From: Actinokineospora fastidiosa
GTDB lineage: Bacteria > Actinomycetota > Actinomycetes > Mycobacteriales > Pseudonocardiaceae
Direction: 5' to 3'
Assembly (NCBI RefSeq): GCF_014648415.1
Contig: NZ_BMRB01000012.1
Coordinates: 1-64,000 of the forward strand
Length of the DNA stretch: 64,000 bases
Shown here in pieces: positions 25,678 through 35,622 of the stretch (positions are counted from its first letter, which is position 1; each line of letters starts with the position of its first letter). A program made the position numbers and the translations under genes. The notes below the pieces were generated by a model. That model was not told where the DNA came from, made no database searches, and saw only the letters and a program-made list of their open reading frames with translations.

Positions 25678-28479
25678 TCAGAAGTGGACATCGTGGCGCG
25701 AGGAGGCGTTCAGCTTGCGCCGGACCTTGACGACGTACTCCTCGACGGTGCGGCGGGAGAGGAACAGGGCCTGGGCGATCTCCCGGTTGGTGTGCCCACC
25801 CGCCAGGAGGCGCGCCACGTCCTGCTCCCGGGGGGACAGTTCGCTGCCGTAGCCGCGCCGACCGCGCCGCGACGGGGTCGTCGCCCCGGTGCTGCGGATG
25901 CGGTGGCGGCAGCGGGCGGCGTCGACCGTCGCGCCCAGGGCGTCGTAGGACCGGGCCAGCGCGTCAAGCACCGCGGCGTCGGTCCGGGCCGCGCCCTCGG
26001 CCTGCTCGGCCAGCTGGGTGGCGCGATAGGACAGTCCCAGCTCCCGGTGCAGGTCGATAGCCTCCCGGTAGAGCCGTTCGGCGTCGTCGCGGTCCTCTGA
26101 CGCGGCCAGCCGCGCGCGGCAGGCGGTCAGCGCCGCCCGGGCCAGCGGGGCGTCGACACCGCTCAGCCCCGCGGCCGTCTCCGCGACGACCTGCCGCGCG
26201 GCGTCGACGCGGCCCACCGCCAGGTAGCAGTCGACGGCCTGGGGCAGGATGTCGCCCGACCACACCCACGCGCCCTTGCTCCGCAGCACCGCGACGCCGC
26301 GCTCGATGTGCTCCTCCGCCGCGGCGGCCTGGCCCCGGCTGAGCAGCATGCCCGCCATCCCCCCGGCCGCCGAGACGCCCACCGGGAACACCTGGTGCGC
26401 GCCCGCCGCCTGAAACGCTTCCTCGGCCCGCACCCACTCGCCGCGCGCGGCCGCCAGCCAGCCCCGCGTGAGGTGCAGGTCGGTGGTCAGCAGCAGGTTC
26501 CCGTAGGTGGCGACCAGGCGGTCGATCCGCTGCTCCAGCCCCGCCCACCGCCCGCAGAGCCAGTCGAGCCGCACCGCCGTGGCCTCCGCCGTGCCGACGA
26601 CGTAGTCGGCGGCGACCCGCTCGGCCAGGGCGATCCCGGTGCGCAGGAACTCCCGCGCCCGGCCGTAGTGCCCGATCCACGAGCACGCGTCCGCCAGGTT
26701 GCAGTGCGCCCTGGCCAGGTGGTGGACCTCGTCGGGATCGCGCACGTCGGCAGGCGACGGCAGCTGGGCGACGCGCTCCCAGGCGCTCGGGTCGCCGAGG
26801 ACGAGCCGCCCGCCCAGCGTCGTGGCCAGCAGCGCGACGCGCAGGGCCGGGGTGGGCAGGTGGTCGACGATCCGCTCCACCCGCCCGAGCGCGGCCCGGT
26901 TCTCGGCGACCGACGCGGTCCCCAGGTACGGCCCGGCCATCGCCGCCAGCCCCCGCGCGGTCCGTTCCGGCTGGTCGGCGAGCAGGTCGACGGCCTGGGC
27001 CAGTTCCTCGGCGCCGCGGACGACCGCCCCGGTCTCGCGCTGCAGCAGCAGCCCGAACCACAGGTGCACCTCGCCCCGGACGTCCGGGGCCAGCCGGGGG
27101 TCCGCCAGCAGCCCCTCGACCCGCGCGGTCACCACCCCGCCGGGCAGTCCCGTCAGCGCGTAGCCGCACAGCCTGGTGGCCAGCCGGTTGGTGTCCTCGA
27201 CGCTGAGCCCGGGATCGCCCAGCACCGCCGAGAGCAGGTCGACTGCGGTGGCCGCGTCCTTGGCCTCCTCGGCGGCCTCGGCGGCGAGTTCGCAGTACCG
27301 CAGCCACTCACCGGTCATGCCCGCGGCCTTGGCGTGGGCGGCAAGGCGCGCGAGCGGCGCGGGGTCAAGGCCGGACAGCACCGCGACGGCGCGCTCGTGC
27401 AGCTCCCGCCGCCGAGGGCCGGGCAGCGACGCGCGCACCACGCGCCTGGCGACGCCGTGCCGGAAGCCGTACCTGTTCGGCGTCTCCTCCACGAGCACAC
27501 CGCTGTCGACCAGGTGCTCCGCCTCGCCCGCCACCGCGCCGATGACCTCGGCCGTCTCCGGCACGCCCAGCACGGCGGCGGCCTCGACGACCGACCGCGC
27601 GGCGTCCGGCAGGGCCCGGATCCGCTCCCGGACCGCGTCCGCGACCAGGACGGGCACGTCGATGCCGTCCAGGAGCCGCTGGGCGAGGTCGCCGTCGGCC
27701 CGCACGTCCCGCACGGGGTCGCGCAGCGCCCGCACGGTCTCCTCGACCACGAACGGGAGCCCGGCCGTCTCGCGCAGGACGGCCTCGGCGAACCCCTCCG
27801 AGGTCACCTCGGCTCCCACGATCGCGTCGATCATGGCCCGCACGTCGGCGGCGTCGAAGGGGCGCAGGACCAGGTGGCGCCCGTGCGGGACGTGCACGAC
27901 GCGTCCGAGCGGCGTCCCGGCGGGCAGGTCCTCGCGGCGGTAGGTCGCCACGATCGACAGGCCCGGCGGCGGGCTCGCCATGACGAACCGCAGCACCTGG
28001 CGGGTCTCCTCGTCCGCCCAGTGCAGGTCGTCCAGCACGAGCACGGTGGGCCCCAGCGCGCGGAGCAGGTCGCGCACGGCCCGGAACATCCGGTGCCGCT
28101 CGGCGTCGGGATCGCCGAGGGCGGGCGGCGCTGGCGGCAGGCGGTCGGCGAGTTCGGGCAGGTGGGCCCGCAGCGCCCCGGTCACCGGGCCCGGGTCGTC
28201 CAGGCCGTCGCCGCACTGGCTGAGGCAGTCGAGGAGCACCCCGTACGGGAACGCCTCGGGCAGCGGATGGCACGTGCCCATGACCACCCGCCTGTCCCGG
28301 CAGGCGGCGGCGAACTCGCTGACCAACCTGGTCTTGCCCACACCGGCCTGACCCTCGACGAACACCACCGACGGCGCGTGCCGGACCGCGGCGAGCAGGG
28401 CGGCCAGCTCCGCGTCCCGGCCGATCATCGGCGCCGGGCCGGATCTGACCGAGAGGGGAGTCGCGTGACCTTGACCCAT
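25678..28479 (-). CDS. LAL-family LuxR transcriptional regulator (large ATPase)
   Basis: A 933-residue MalT/LAL regulator. An N-terminal AAA-like module has Walker A GQAGVGKTRL near 43-52 and LVLDDLHWADE near 147. A long helical TPR-like middle follows, then a C-terminal LuxR helix-turn-helix (LSPREQDVARLLAGG, then TNREIAQALFLSRRTVEEYV). CAGGAGCGG precedes the ATG. LAL proteins often sit in or beside natural-product clusters, but this one could equally control the divergent protease genes. Its ligand is unknown. Confidence 0.92.
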   Translation of the reverse strand: MGQGHATPLSVRSGPAPMIGRDAELAALLAAVRHAPSVVFVEGQAGVGKTRLVSEFAAACRDRRVVMGTCHPLPEAFPYGVLLDCLSQCGDGLDDPGPVTGALRAHLPELADRLPPAPPALGDPDAERHRMFRAVRDLLRALGPTVLVLDDLHWADEETRQVLRFVMASPPPGLSIVATYRREDLPAGTPLGRVVHVPHGRHLVLRPFDAADVRAMIDAIVGAEVTSEGFAEAVLRETAGLPFVVEETVRALRDPVRDVRADGDLAQRLLDGIDVPVLVADAVRERIRALPDAARSVVEAAAVLGVPETAEVIGAVAGEAEHLVDSGVLVEETPNRYGFRHGVARRVVRASLPGPRRRELHERAVAVLSGLDPAPLARLAAHAKAAGMTGEWLRYCELAAEAAEEAKDAATAVDLLSAVLGDPGLSVEDTNRLATRLCGYALTGLPGGVVTARVEGLLADPRLAPDVRGEVHLWFGLLLQRETGAVVRGAEELAQAVDLLADQPERTARGLAAMAGPYLGTASVAENRAALGRVERIVDHLPTPALRVALLATTLGGRLVLGDPSAWERVAQLPSPADVRDPDEVHHLARAHCNLADACSWIGHYGRAREFLRTGIALAERVAADYVVGTAEATAVRLDWLCGRWAGLEQRIDRLVATYGNLLLTTDLHLTRGWLAAARGEWVRAEEAFQAAGAHQVFPVGVSAAGGMAGMLLSRGQAAAAEEHIERGVAVLRSKGAWVWSGDILPQAVDCYLAVGRVDAARQVVAETAAGLSGVDAPLARAALTACRARLAASEDRDDAERLYREAIDLHRELGLSYRATQLAEQAEGAARTDAAVLDALARSYDALGATVDAARCRHRIRSTGATTPSRRGRRGYGSELSPREQDVARLLAGGHTNREIAQALFLSRRTVEEYVVKVRRKLNASSRHDVHF

Positions 28480-28687
28480 GTCCGCTCCTGGTGGTGGGAC
28501 CGCCCGCAGAGGAATGCCCGACAGGATAGGTCGGCCCGGCGGACGCCGTAACCCGCGAGCGCACGATCCGTACCCCTACGGGTCGTCGCCACGCTTGTTC
28601 CCCCGTCGCCCACGCCGAAGGGTGAATCCCGAGCGGCCCGCTGTCCCGAACCCTGCCGGACGGCCGCTCGGACGATGGAGGAAGCAC

Positions 28688-30229
28688 ATGCGAGAACGCA
28701 CGAAACGCTGGATACCCAGGCTGTTCACCGCGGCGATCGCGGCCACTGCCGCGGTCGCGGCCGCGGGTGTCGCCGTGGCGCAGCAGGCGGAAGCGGCCGT
28801 AGCCCAAGCCGACCGGCACTACTCCGGACAGTACATCGTGGTGCTCGAGGACGGCGCCCGCGCGGGCCACGCCGCGACCCTCACCCAGCGCTACGGCGGC
28901 GAGGTGTCCGCCACGTACTCGGTGACGCTGAACGGCTTCGCGGTCCGCGGCCTGTCCGAGCGCCAGGCGCGGCGACTGGCCGCCGACCCGGCGGTCCGGT
29001 CGGTCCACCAGGACGGCACGGCGACGGCGACGGGGGAGCAGCCGAACCCGCCGTCCTGGGGCCTCGACCAGATCGATCAGCGCACCACCGCGCTGGACAA
29101 GCTCTACACCTTCCCGAACGAGGGCGCGGGAGTCACCGCCTACGTCATCGATTCCGGGATCAACGCCCAGCACCCGGAGTTCGAGGGCAGGGCGGGCCAC
29201 GGGTACGACTTCGTCGACAACGACACCGACGCGAGCGACTGCTTCTGGCACGGTTCGCACGTCGCGGGGACGATCGCGGGCAAGACCGTGGGCGTGGCGA
29301 AGAAGGCCAAGGTCGTGGCCGTGCGCTCGCTGGGCTGCAACGGCTCCGGCCCGGACTCGGCCACGGTCAGCGCCATGGAGTGGGTGGCCAAGAACGCCGT
29401 GCGGCCCGCCGTGGTGAACCTGAGCCTGGGCATGGACACCCTCGGCGTCGGTGACGAGCAGATCAGGGCCATGGCCGCCAAGGGGATCGTGGTCGCGGTC
29501 TCCGCGGGCAACAACGGCCAGGACGCGTGCGGCGTCAGCCCGGCCCGCGTGCCCGAGGCGCTGACGGTCGGCTGGTTCAACAAGGACCGCACCCGAGGCG
29601 GGAACTACGGCCGCTGCATCGACCTGTTCGCCCCGGGCGGCAACATCTACTCCAGCGACCACACCGGATCGTTCCGCACCGGAAGCGGCACGTCGATGGC
29701 GTCCCCGCACGTCGCCGGGGCGGCGGCGCTGTACCTGTCGGCCCACCCCGACGCGACCCCCCAGCAGGTGAGCGACGCGCTGGTGGCCAGCGCCAGCCCG
29801 GACCTGATCACCAACCCCGGATCGGGCTCGCCGAACAAGGTCCTCTATGTCGGCGACATCGGGGGCGGCACGCCGCCCAAGTGCGGGGTCAAGGGCAACG
29901 ACGAGGACGTGACCATCCCCGACGCGGGAACGGCCGTCGGCTCCTCGGTGACCCAGGACTCCTGTGACGGCAAGGCCTCGGCGACGCTGCCGGTGCGGGT
30001 CGACATCGACCACGGCTACACCGGCGACCTCGCGATCGACCTGATCGGACCGAGCGGGACGTCCTACCCGCTCAAGCGCGCGGGCGGCGTCGGCGAGTCC
30101 GGCGGCGTGCACCAGAGCTTCACCGTCGACGCGTCGCGCGAGGACGCGAACGGCACCTGGCGGCTCTCGGTTCGCGACGTCTACCGGTTCGACGTCGGGA
30201 CGCTGACCGGCTGGTCGATCACGTTCTGA
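28688..30229 (+). CDS. Secreted subtilisin-like serine protease (S8) with propeptide and P-like domain
   Basis: A 513-residue secreted protease. A Sec signal peptide (MRERTKRW, hydrophobic to AVA near 31) is followed by an I9 inhibitor propeptide (YIVVLEDG near 50). The catalytic triad is Asp in VIDSGI, His in WHGSHVAGT and Ser in GTSMASPHVAG. The C-terminal ~100 residues (KGNDEDVTI to the end) form a jelly-roll like the proprotein-convertase P domain. GGAGGAAG precedes the ATG at 28688. The following gene encodes another secreted protease 47 bp downstream, and an SSI-type inhibitor occurs at 57.5 kb. It degrades extracellular protein. Confidence 0.93.
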   Translation: MRERTKRWIPRLFTAAIAATAAVAAAGVAVAQQAEAAVAQADRHYSGQYIVVLEDGARAGHAATLTQRYGGEVSATYSVTLNGFAVRGLSERQARRLAADPAVRSVHQDGTATATGEQPNPPSWGLDQIDQRTTALDKLYTFPNEGAGVTAYVIDSGINAQHPEFEGRAGHGYDFVDNDTDASDCFWHGSHVAGTIAGKTVGVAKKAKVVAVRSLGCNGSGPDSATVSAMEWVAKNAVRPAVVNLSLGMDTLGVGDEQIRAMAAKGIVVAVSAGNNGQDACGVSPARVPEALTVGWFNKDRTRGGNYGRCIDLFAPGGNIYSSDHTGSFRTGSGTSMASPHVAGAAALYLSAHPDATPQQVSDALVASASPDLITNPGSGSPNKVLYVGDIGGGTPPKCGVKGNDEDVTIPDAGTAVGSSVTQDSCDGKASATLPVRVDIDHGYTGDLAIDLIGPSGTSYPLKRAGGVGESGGVHQSFTVDASREDANGTWRLSVRDVYRFDVGTLTGWSITF

Positions 30230-30276
30230 CCGCAATGGACGGCCACCGCCGTCTACCCTGCCATCGAAGGAGAACG

Positions 30277-31731
30277 ATGAGAACACCACGCTTCGCCGCG
30301 GCGCTCGCCGTGGCGCTGGCCGCGGTGGCCCTGCCCGTCACCGCGGGCGCCGCGCCCACCGACGGGATCAGCATCGCCGCGACCCCGACCGACCAGCTCC
30401 GCCCGGGAGACGCGGGCGCCCAGATCGTCAACGGGGAGCGCACCACCGTCCGCGAGCACCCGTTCGTCATCGCGGGCATGCGCGTCGGGGGCGGCGGCCC
30501 GCAGGGGCAGTCCTGCACCGCTTCCGTGGTCGGCAAGCGCAAGATCCTCACCGCGGCCCACTGCATGGTCGACGCCACGGGCGCGAAGAGCTACATCTAC
30601 GGCGACGACGACCTCAACACCCCGGGCGACGAGACGTTCCGCACGGCGGTCGCCTCGTTCAAGACCCACCCCGGGTACACCGGCTCCGGCGGCTGGCGGA
30701 CCGGCTACGACGTCGCGGTGGTCACCACCGTCGACGACCTCCCGGTGCCGGAGAGCCAGTGGGCCAAGGTGGCGGGCTCGGGCGACAGCGCCCTGACCCA
30801 GCCGGGCAAGTCGGGCCTCTCCCTCGGCTACGGCAAGACGTCATCGGGCGGCGGTTCCGGCGAGCTGCGCAAGACCACTCTGCCGGTGAACGACCCCAAC
30901 AGCTGTCAGGTCTTCGACATCCGGGTCAACGGCGACCTGATGGTGTGCACGGGCTACAACGACGGCCGCACCGCCAACTGCTCCGGCGACAGCGGCGGCC
31001 CGTTCATCGTGGACGGCGTGGTCGTCGGCGTCTCGTCATGGGGCTCCAGCGGCTGCGACCGCTACAGCATCATGGCCCGCCTGACCAACGCCATGGGCGA
31101 CTGGGTCCGCGCCGAGATCGGCGGGACCCAGCCCGGCGGGTTCGGGGTCGCGCTGTCCCCGTCCTCGGGCAAGGCCGATCCCGGCAAGCACGTCTCCACC
31201 AGCGTCACCACCACGGCCGCCGAAGGGGGCCCGGAGAAGCTGGACCTGAGCGCGTCCGCCCTGCCCGCAGGCACGACGGCCACCTTCCAGCCGTCGTCGA
31301 CCATCACCTCCGGCGAGGTCGCCAAGCTGACCCTGCAGCCGTCGACGACCACCCCGCCCGGCACCTACAAGATCACCATCACGGCCAAGGGCCCTTCCGC
31401 CGCCAAGACTGCCGAGTACACCCTCACGGTCGGCGACGGCGGCACCACGAACGGCCCGAAGCCCACCGCCACCCCGAACTCCGCCACCGTCCCACCCGGC
31501 GGCTACGCCAACGCGACGATCGCCATCACCGGCGGCACGGCCCCCTACCGCCTCACCGCGACCGGCCTGCCCCACCCGCCGATGTTCACCCCGCAGACCG
31601 TCTACCCCGGCCGCACCTCCCGGATGACGGTCATGGGCCCGTACCAGCGCGGCACCTACACGGTGACCATCACCGCGACCGACACCAACGGCAGAACCGG
31701 CACGACCACCTACACCCTGACCGTCCGCTGA
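30277..31731 (+). CDS. Secreted chymotrypsin-fold (S1) serine protease with C-terminal Ig-like modules
   Basis: A 484-residue secreted S1 protease. A signal peptide ends near AGA (~23) and a propeptide leads to the mature start IVNGE near 47. The triad is His in LTAAHC, Asp in YDVAVV and Ser in NCSGDSGGPF. The position equivalent to trypsin D189 appears to be Ala, so Arg/Lys specificity is unlikely. After the catalytic domain (~285) come two Thr/Pro-rich beta modules that may bind substrate or cell wall. AAGGAGAACG precedes the ATG at 30277. Likely co-transcribed with the subtilase. Confidence 0.92.
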   Translation: MRTPRFAAALAVALAAVALPVTAGAAPTDGISIAATPTDQLRPGDAGAQIVNGERTTVREHPFVIAGMRVGGGGPQGQSCTASVVGKRKILTAAHCMVDATGAKSYIYGDDDLNTPGDETFRTAVASFKTHPGYTGSGGWRTGYDVAVVTTVDDLPVPESQWAKVAGSGDSALTQPGKSGLSLGYGKTSSGGGSGELRKTTLPVNDPNSCQVFDIRVNGDLMVCTGYNDGRTANCSGDSGGPFIVDGVVVGVSSWGSSGCDRYSIMARLTNAMGDWVRAEIGGTQPGGFGVALSPSSGKADPGKHVSTSVTTTAAEGGPEKLDLSASALPAGTTATFQPSSTITSGEVAKLTLQPSTTTPPGTYKITITAKGPSAAKTAEYTLTVGDGGTTNGPKPTATPNSATVPPGGYANATIAITGGTAPYRLTATGLPHPPMFTPQTVYPGRTSRMTVMGPYQRGTYTVTITATDTNGRTGTTTYTLTVR

Positions 31732-31761
31732 CCACCCCGACGGGTCGGTGATCCCGACCCA

Positions 31762-31805
31762 CCTGTGGAGCCCGCACCCGCCCAGGCGGCGGCGGGCTCC
31801 ACAGG
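31762..31805. terminator. Strong bidirectional terminator
   Basis: A perfect 14-bp inverted repeat (CCTGTGGAGCCCGC and its complement at 31792-31805) around a 16-nt GC-rich loop that can itself pair. It lies between the convergent S1 protease and TAXI protein genes. Confidence 0.85.
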
Positions 31806-31886
31806 CATGCCAGGACCGGACCCGGGGAGCAGGAGCTGCTGGTCCGGATCAGTGGTCCGTTGCGGATCGCTGACGTTCCGGTCCTC

Positions 31887-32855
31887 CTATCGGCGCAACT
31901 CGCGGTAGGCGGCGGCTGCGCCGGGGTGCAGGCGGATGCCGCTGGTGACGATCAGGGAGCGCAGGTCGAGGTACTGGGTGCCGAGGGCGGACGGGGGGAT
32001 CAGGCGGGGCGCGCTCCGCACGAGGGTGCGGGCGACGGCGGCGGCGACGGCGTCGGGCAGGTCGGGAGTGGTCACCAGGAGGTTCGCCACGCCGACCGTC
32101 TCGACCGGGCGCGTGGCGCCGTAGCTGCCCGCGGGCACGGTGACGCGGTGATACGCCGGGTCGTGGTCGGCGCGCAGCGCGGGCAGGTGGTCGGTGAGGT
32201 CGATGAGCCGGATGGGGTGGGCGGCGGCGAGCTGGGTCAGCGCGGGCGTCGGCACGCCGCCGGACCACAGCAGGGCGTCGACGCGCCCGGAGCCGAGGCG
32301 TTCGACCGCGGTGGCGAGCGTGTTGTGCTCGATCGCCGCGGCCACGTCGGCCGCGTCGAACAGCCGGGCGCCGAAGATGGCCGCGCCCGACCCGTCGGCG
32401 CCCAGCGACACCCGCCTGCCCGCGAGATCGGCCACCGAGGCGACCGGGCTGTCCGCGAGCACGACCAGCTGCATGTAGTTCTCGTACACCCGCCCGATCG
32501 CCCGCACCGGCAGCGGTTCGCCGAACCCCACCCGCCCCTCCGCCGCGCCGCGGGCGATGTCGGCGAGCGCGAGCGCGAGGTCCGCCCCGCCCGTCCGCAG
32601 GAGCCCGAGGTTCTGCGCCGACCCCTTGGTGCCCACCACGATCGCGCCGAGCGCGCGGTCGAGCTGCCCGGCGAGCAACTCGGCGAACTCCACGTAGAAC
32701 CCCCCGCGCTCACCGGCGGCGATCCGCAGGGTCCGGGCGGGCCCGGCGTACTCCCCGCTGCCGCATCCGGCGATTCCCGCCGCGATGGCGCCCGCGCCGA
32801 GCCGCAGCACCGCCCTCCGCGTAAGGCCACCTGTCCAGCTGCGCTGCGGGTTCAC
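31887..32855 (-). CDS. TAXI-family TRAP solute-binding lipoprotein
   Basis: A 322-residue periplasmic-type binding protein. The N-terminus has a twin-arginine TRRAVLRLG and a lipobox IAGC (Cys near 31), so it is probably a Tat-exported lipoprotein. The TAXI core shows LRIAAGERGGFYVEFAEL near 43-60 and GTKGSAQNLGLL near 75. TAXI proteins usually feed DctM-type permeases, but none is present. The GTG at 32855 overlaps the kinase stop (GTGA) with GGAGG upstream. I infer it may present a ligand to the histidine kinase rather than to a transporter. Confidence 0.87.
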   Translation of the reverse strand: MNPQRSWTGGLTRRAVLRLGAGAIAAGIAGCGSGEYAGPARTLRIAAGERGGFYVEFAELLAGQLDRALGAIVVGTKGSAQNLGLLRTGGADLALALADIARGAAEGRVGFGEPLPVRAIGRVYENYMQLVVLADSPVASVADLAGRRVSLGADGSGAAIFGARLFDAADVAAAIEHNTLATAVERLGSGRVDALLWSGGVPTPALTQLAAAHPIRLIDLTDHLPALRADHDPAYHRVTVPAGSYGATRPVETVGVANLLVTTPDLPDAVAAAVARTLVRSAPRLIPPSALGTQYLDLRSLIVTSGIRLHPGAAAAYRELRR

Positions 32856-34219
32856 GCCTGCGCCTCCGGAAGTTCGATGTGGACGGTCAGGCCGCCGCCC
32901 GTGGTGACCGCGAACCGGCCGCCGCGGGCGGTGATGAGGCGTTCGGCGATGGCGAGGCCGAGACCCGAGCCCGCTGTCGCGCGGGCGGCCGGGCCGCGCC
33001 AGAAGCGCTCGGTCAGCCGGGGCAGCTCCGCCTCGCCCACGCCGGGGCCGTCGTCGGCCAGCTCCAGCTCCACGACGCCGTCGCGCGCCCGGCCGGACCA
33101 GCGGATCGTCGCGCCAGCGCCCGCGTGCTTGACGGCGTTGTCCAGGATCACGTCGATCACCTGGGCCAGCTCGCCGTCCGCGCAGCGCACCGGCAGGGAC
33201 GTGGGCGGATCGGGCGGACCCGCCATGGTCACCCCGGCCGCCGTGGCGGCCGCCTGCCAGGCGTCGAGCCGTTCGGCGATGACCGTGACGGCGTCGCAGC
33301 GGGCGTCCGCGCCGGACGCGGCTAGGTCGGTCGCGGTGCTGTCGGCGCTCGCCAGCGCCAGCATGCCGTCCAACAGGGCCTCCAGCCGGTCGAACTCGGT
33401 GAGCATCGAGCGCTGGACCGCGCCGTCGGCCAGGCCGTCGACCCGCAGCCGCAGCGCGGCCATCGGGTTGCGCAGCTGGTGGGCGATGTCGGCCACCAGC
33501 CCGCGCTGGGCCTGCGCCGACTCGGCCAGCGCGTCCGACATGCGGTTGAACTCCCCGGCCAGGCCGCGCAGCTCCGGCGGCCCGGCCACGACGTCGACGT
33601 GCGGGTGCTCGCGGCCCTCGGTCATCCGGTGCATGGCCCGCGCCAGCTGGTCCACCGGCAGCAGCACCCACCGGGCGACCCGGAAGACGACCACCACGAC
33701 GGCCGCCGCCGCGACCAGCGAGGCGAGCAGCACGAGCGCCCACCGCACCGCGATGTCCTCGACGGCCGGGCGCACGGACGTCCGCAGCACCACCGCGCCG
33801 GACACCCGCACCCCGGTGCCGACCGCCTGACTGACCAGCACGTCGCCGCCGGACCACGGCCGCAGGTCGGCGGGCGCTGGTCTGGGCTGGTTGCGCAGGG
33901 CAGCGTCGACCGCGGCCGCCACGTCCGGCTCGGCCGCGCCCATCCCCTCGGCGACGACGACCGCGCGCCGCGCGTCCACGACCACCACGCCGTCGCCGAA
34001 GAGGTCGGCGTGCGCCCGCACCTCGGCGCGCAGCTGGTCGGTCGACCCGCCCGCCAGCGCGGGCTGGGCGAGCGCGGCGAAGCGGGCGGCGTCGGCGGTG
34101 CGGGCCATGGTGAACTCGTAGGTCCGGTTCGCCGCCGTGCTGGCCAGCAGCGGCACCGCGAACCCGGCGACGGCGAGCACCGAGAACACGAGCAGCACGA
34201 TGAGCAGACGGCGGCGCAT
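32852..34219 (-). CDS. Sensor histidine kinase (OmpR-class partner)
   Basis: A 455-residue membrane kinase. Transmembrane segments near 5-27 and 160-185 flank an extracellular sensor of ~130 residues. A HAMP linker is followed by the H-box VADIAHQLRNPMAA (His near 246), an N-box DNAVKHA near 365, and G-boxes DDGPGVGE and GSGLGLAIAE. It autophosphorylates and should pass phosphate to the 35636-36298 regulator. It follows the Nramp-like gene by 9 bp and overlaps the TAXI gene, so sensor, binding protein and transporter are co-expressed. Confidence 0.92.
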   Translation of the reverse strand: MRRRLLIVLLVFSVLAVAGFAVPLLASTAANRTYEFTMARTADAARFAALAQPALAGGSTDQLRAEVRAHADLFGDGVVVVDARRAVVVAEGMGAAEPDVAAAVDAALRNQPRPAPADLRPWSGGDVLVSQAVGTGVRVSGAVVLRTSVRPAVEDIAVRWALVLLASLVAAAAVVVVVFRVARWVLLPVDQLARAMHRMTEGREHPHVDVVAGPPELRGLAGEFNRMSDALAESAQAQRGLVADIAHQLRNPMAALRLRVDGLADGAVQRSMLTEFDRLEALLDGMLALASADSTATDLAASGADARCDAVTVIAERLDAWQAAATAAGVTMAGPPDPPTSLPVRCADGELAQVIDVILDNAVKHAGAGATIRWSGRARDGVVELELADDGPGVGEAELPRLTERFWRGPAARATAGSGLGLAIAERLITARGGRFAVTTGGGLTVHIELPEAQA

Positions 34220-34228
34220 CGGACCGGC

Positions 34229-35548
34229 TCAGCCGAACCGCTCGACCAGATCGGCCACCAGCAGCACCAGGAACAGCGCCGACGACGCCCCGAGCACGAC
34301 GTTCGACAGCGGCCCCGACCGCCCGTCCGCGGCGATCCGCCGCGAGTTGAGCAGCAGCATCAGCGTGATCGCCAGGAACGGCATGAACACCGAGCCGAGC
34401 ACGCCGTAGACGAGGGTCAGGGCGAACGGGCGGTCCAGGAACAGCAGCGCCATCGGCGGGAACGTCAGCCACAGCAGGTAGCCGCGGAAGGGCACCGACC
34501 GCTCGGCGGCACCCGCGTGGTAGCCCTTGCCCGTGCCGGGCTCGTCGCCCACCACGGCCTCGACGACGGCGAGGTCGGCCTCCGCGCGGCGGCCGTGGGG
34601 GAGCCGGATCGTGCGCGTCCAGTCGGCGAACAGCAGGCTGACGCCGTTCCACACGCCCAGCAGCGAGGTCGAGGTGACCGCGAGGAAGCCGATGAGGAAC
34701 AGCAGCCGCGCCCAGTCGCCGTACCGCTCGCCCAGCGCGGTGCCCAGCACCAGCAGGCCGCTGTCGGACTGGGTGAGGTTCTGTCCGAAGAGGATGGTGG
34801 AGCCGACGATGAGCATGGACACCACGAACACGCCGGTCATGAGGTAGCCGACGGCGTTGTCCAGCCGCATCATCGACAGCCAGCCGGTGCCCTTCCAGCC
34901 CTTGGCGAACATCCAGTAGCCGTAGGCGGCCATGGTGATCGTGCCGCCGACACCGCCGATCAGGCCGAGCACGTAGACGGTCGAGCCCTCGGGGAGGCGG
35001 AAGGCCAGCCCGCTGAGCACGTCGCCGAGGTCGGGCGCGACCAGGACCGCGATCGAGACCACCGAGACGAACTTGATCAGCACCAGCACGGTCATGAACT
35101 TCTCGAACACGTGGTAGCGCTGCGCCCACACCAGCACCAGCCCGACCGCGCCCGCGATCATCGCCCAGTACCGCACCGACAGCCCGCCGAACAGCGCGTT
35201 CAGCGGCAGCCCCACCGCCGACATCGCCGTCGCGCCGTACACGAAGCCCCAGAGGACGATGTAGACGCCGAAGAAGCCCGTGGCCCAGCGGCCCAACCGC
35301 CGCCAGCCGTCCAGCAGCGTCGTCCCGGAGGCCAGGTGCCAGCGCCCGACGCCCTCGCCGAGGCCGAGCTTGAGCACCGTGCCCAGCAGGGCGGCCCACA
35401 GCAGGACCGTGCCGTACTGCGCGCCCGCGACCATGGTGGCGACCAGGTCGCCCGCGCCGACGCCGGTCGCCGCGGCGAGCAGGCCGGGGCCGAGTCCGCG
35501 CAGTTTCTTCCTGCCTGTCGGTGGGGTGACCGCGTCCGTGGTGACCAT
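34229..35548 (-). CDS. Nramp-like integral membrane transporter lacking canonical metal motifs
   Basis: A 439-residue protein with about eleven transmembrane helices and the Nramp/APC fold pattern. In true Nramps helix 1 carries DPGN and helix 6 carries MPH; here helix 1 reads GVGAGDLV and the helix 6 region reads ITMAAYGYWM, so the Mn/Fe ligands are missing. It may move Mg2+ or a non-metal solute. GAGGAGCGGAG precedes the ATG. It lies between its regulator and kinase genes, behind a TTAAGG direct repeat, so it is the likely regulated output of that system. Confidence 0.82.
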   Translation of the reverse strand: MVTTDAVTPPTGRKKLRGLGPGLLAAATGVGAGDLVATMVAGAQYGTVLLWAALLGTVLKLGLGEGVGRWHLASGTTLLDGWRRLGRWATGFFGVYIVLWGFVYGATAMSAVGLPLNALFGGLSVRYWAMIAGAVGLVLVWAQRYHVFEKFMTVLVLIKFVSVVSIAVLVAPDLGDVLSGLAFRLPEGSTVYVLGLIGGVGGTITMAAYGYWMFAKGWKGTGWLSMMRLDNAVGYLMTGVFVVSMLIVGSTILFGQNLTQSDSGLLVLGTALGERYGDWARLLFLIGFLAVTSTSLLGVWNGVSLLFADWTRTIRLPHGRRAEADLAVVEAVVGDEPGTGKGYHAGAAERSVPFRGYLLWLTFPPMALLFLDRPFALTLVYGVLGSVFMPFLAITLMLLLNSRRIAADGRSGPLSNVVLGASSALFLVLLVADLVERFG

Positions 35549-35622
35549 GGCTCCGCTCCTCGTCGCGCCGGGAATGCCTGTGGCGGGGGACTGTAAGGGG
35601 ACGTGACCGCGGTCTCAGGCGT

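Noticed and set aside
28550..28600. CCGTA-CCCC-TACGG dyad upstream of the subtilase as an operator
   Set aside because: Only 5-bp arms in GC-rich DNA; not distinguishable from chance.
25678..30289. Long minus-strand frame overlapping the subtilase gene (28.5-30.3 kb)
   Set aside because: Its translation antisense to the protease is Arg/Val/Asp-rich without motifs; the plus-strand protease has an intact triad and signal peptide.
31908..32100. tRNA or rRNA genes in gaps
   Set aside because: No gap contains a recognisable cloverleaf or rRNA segment; all larger gaps were read on both strands.
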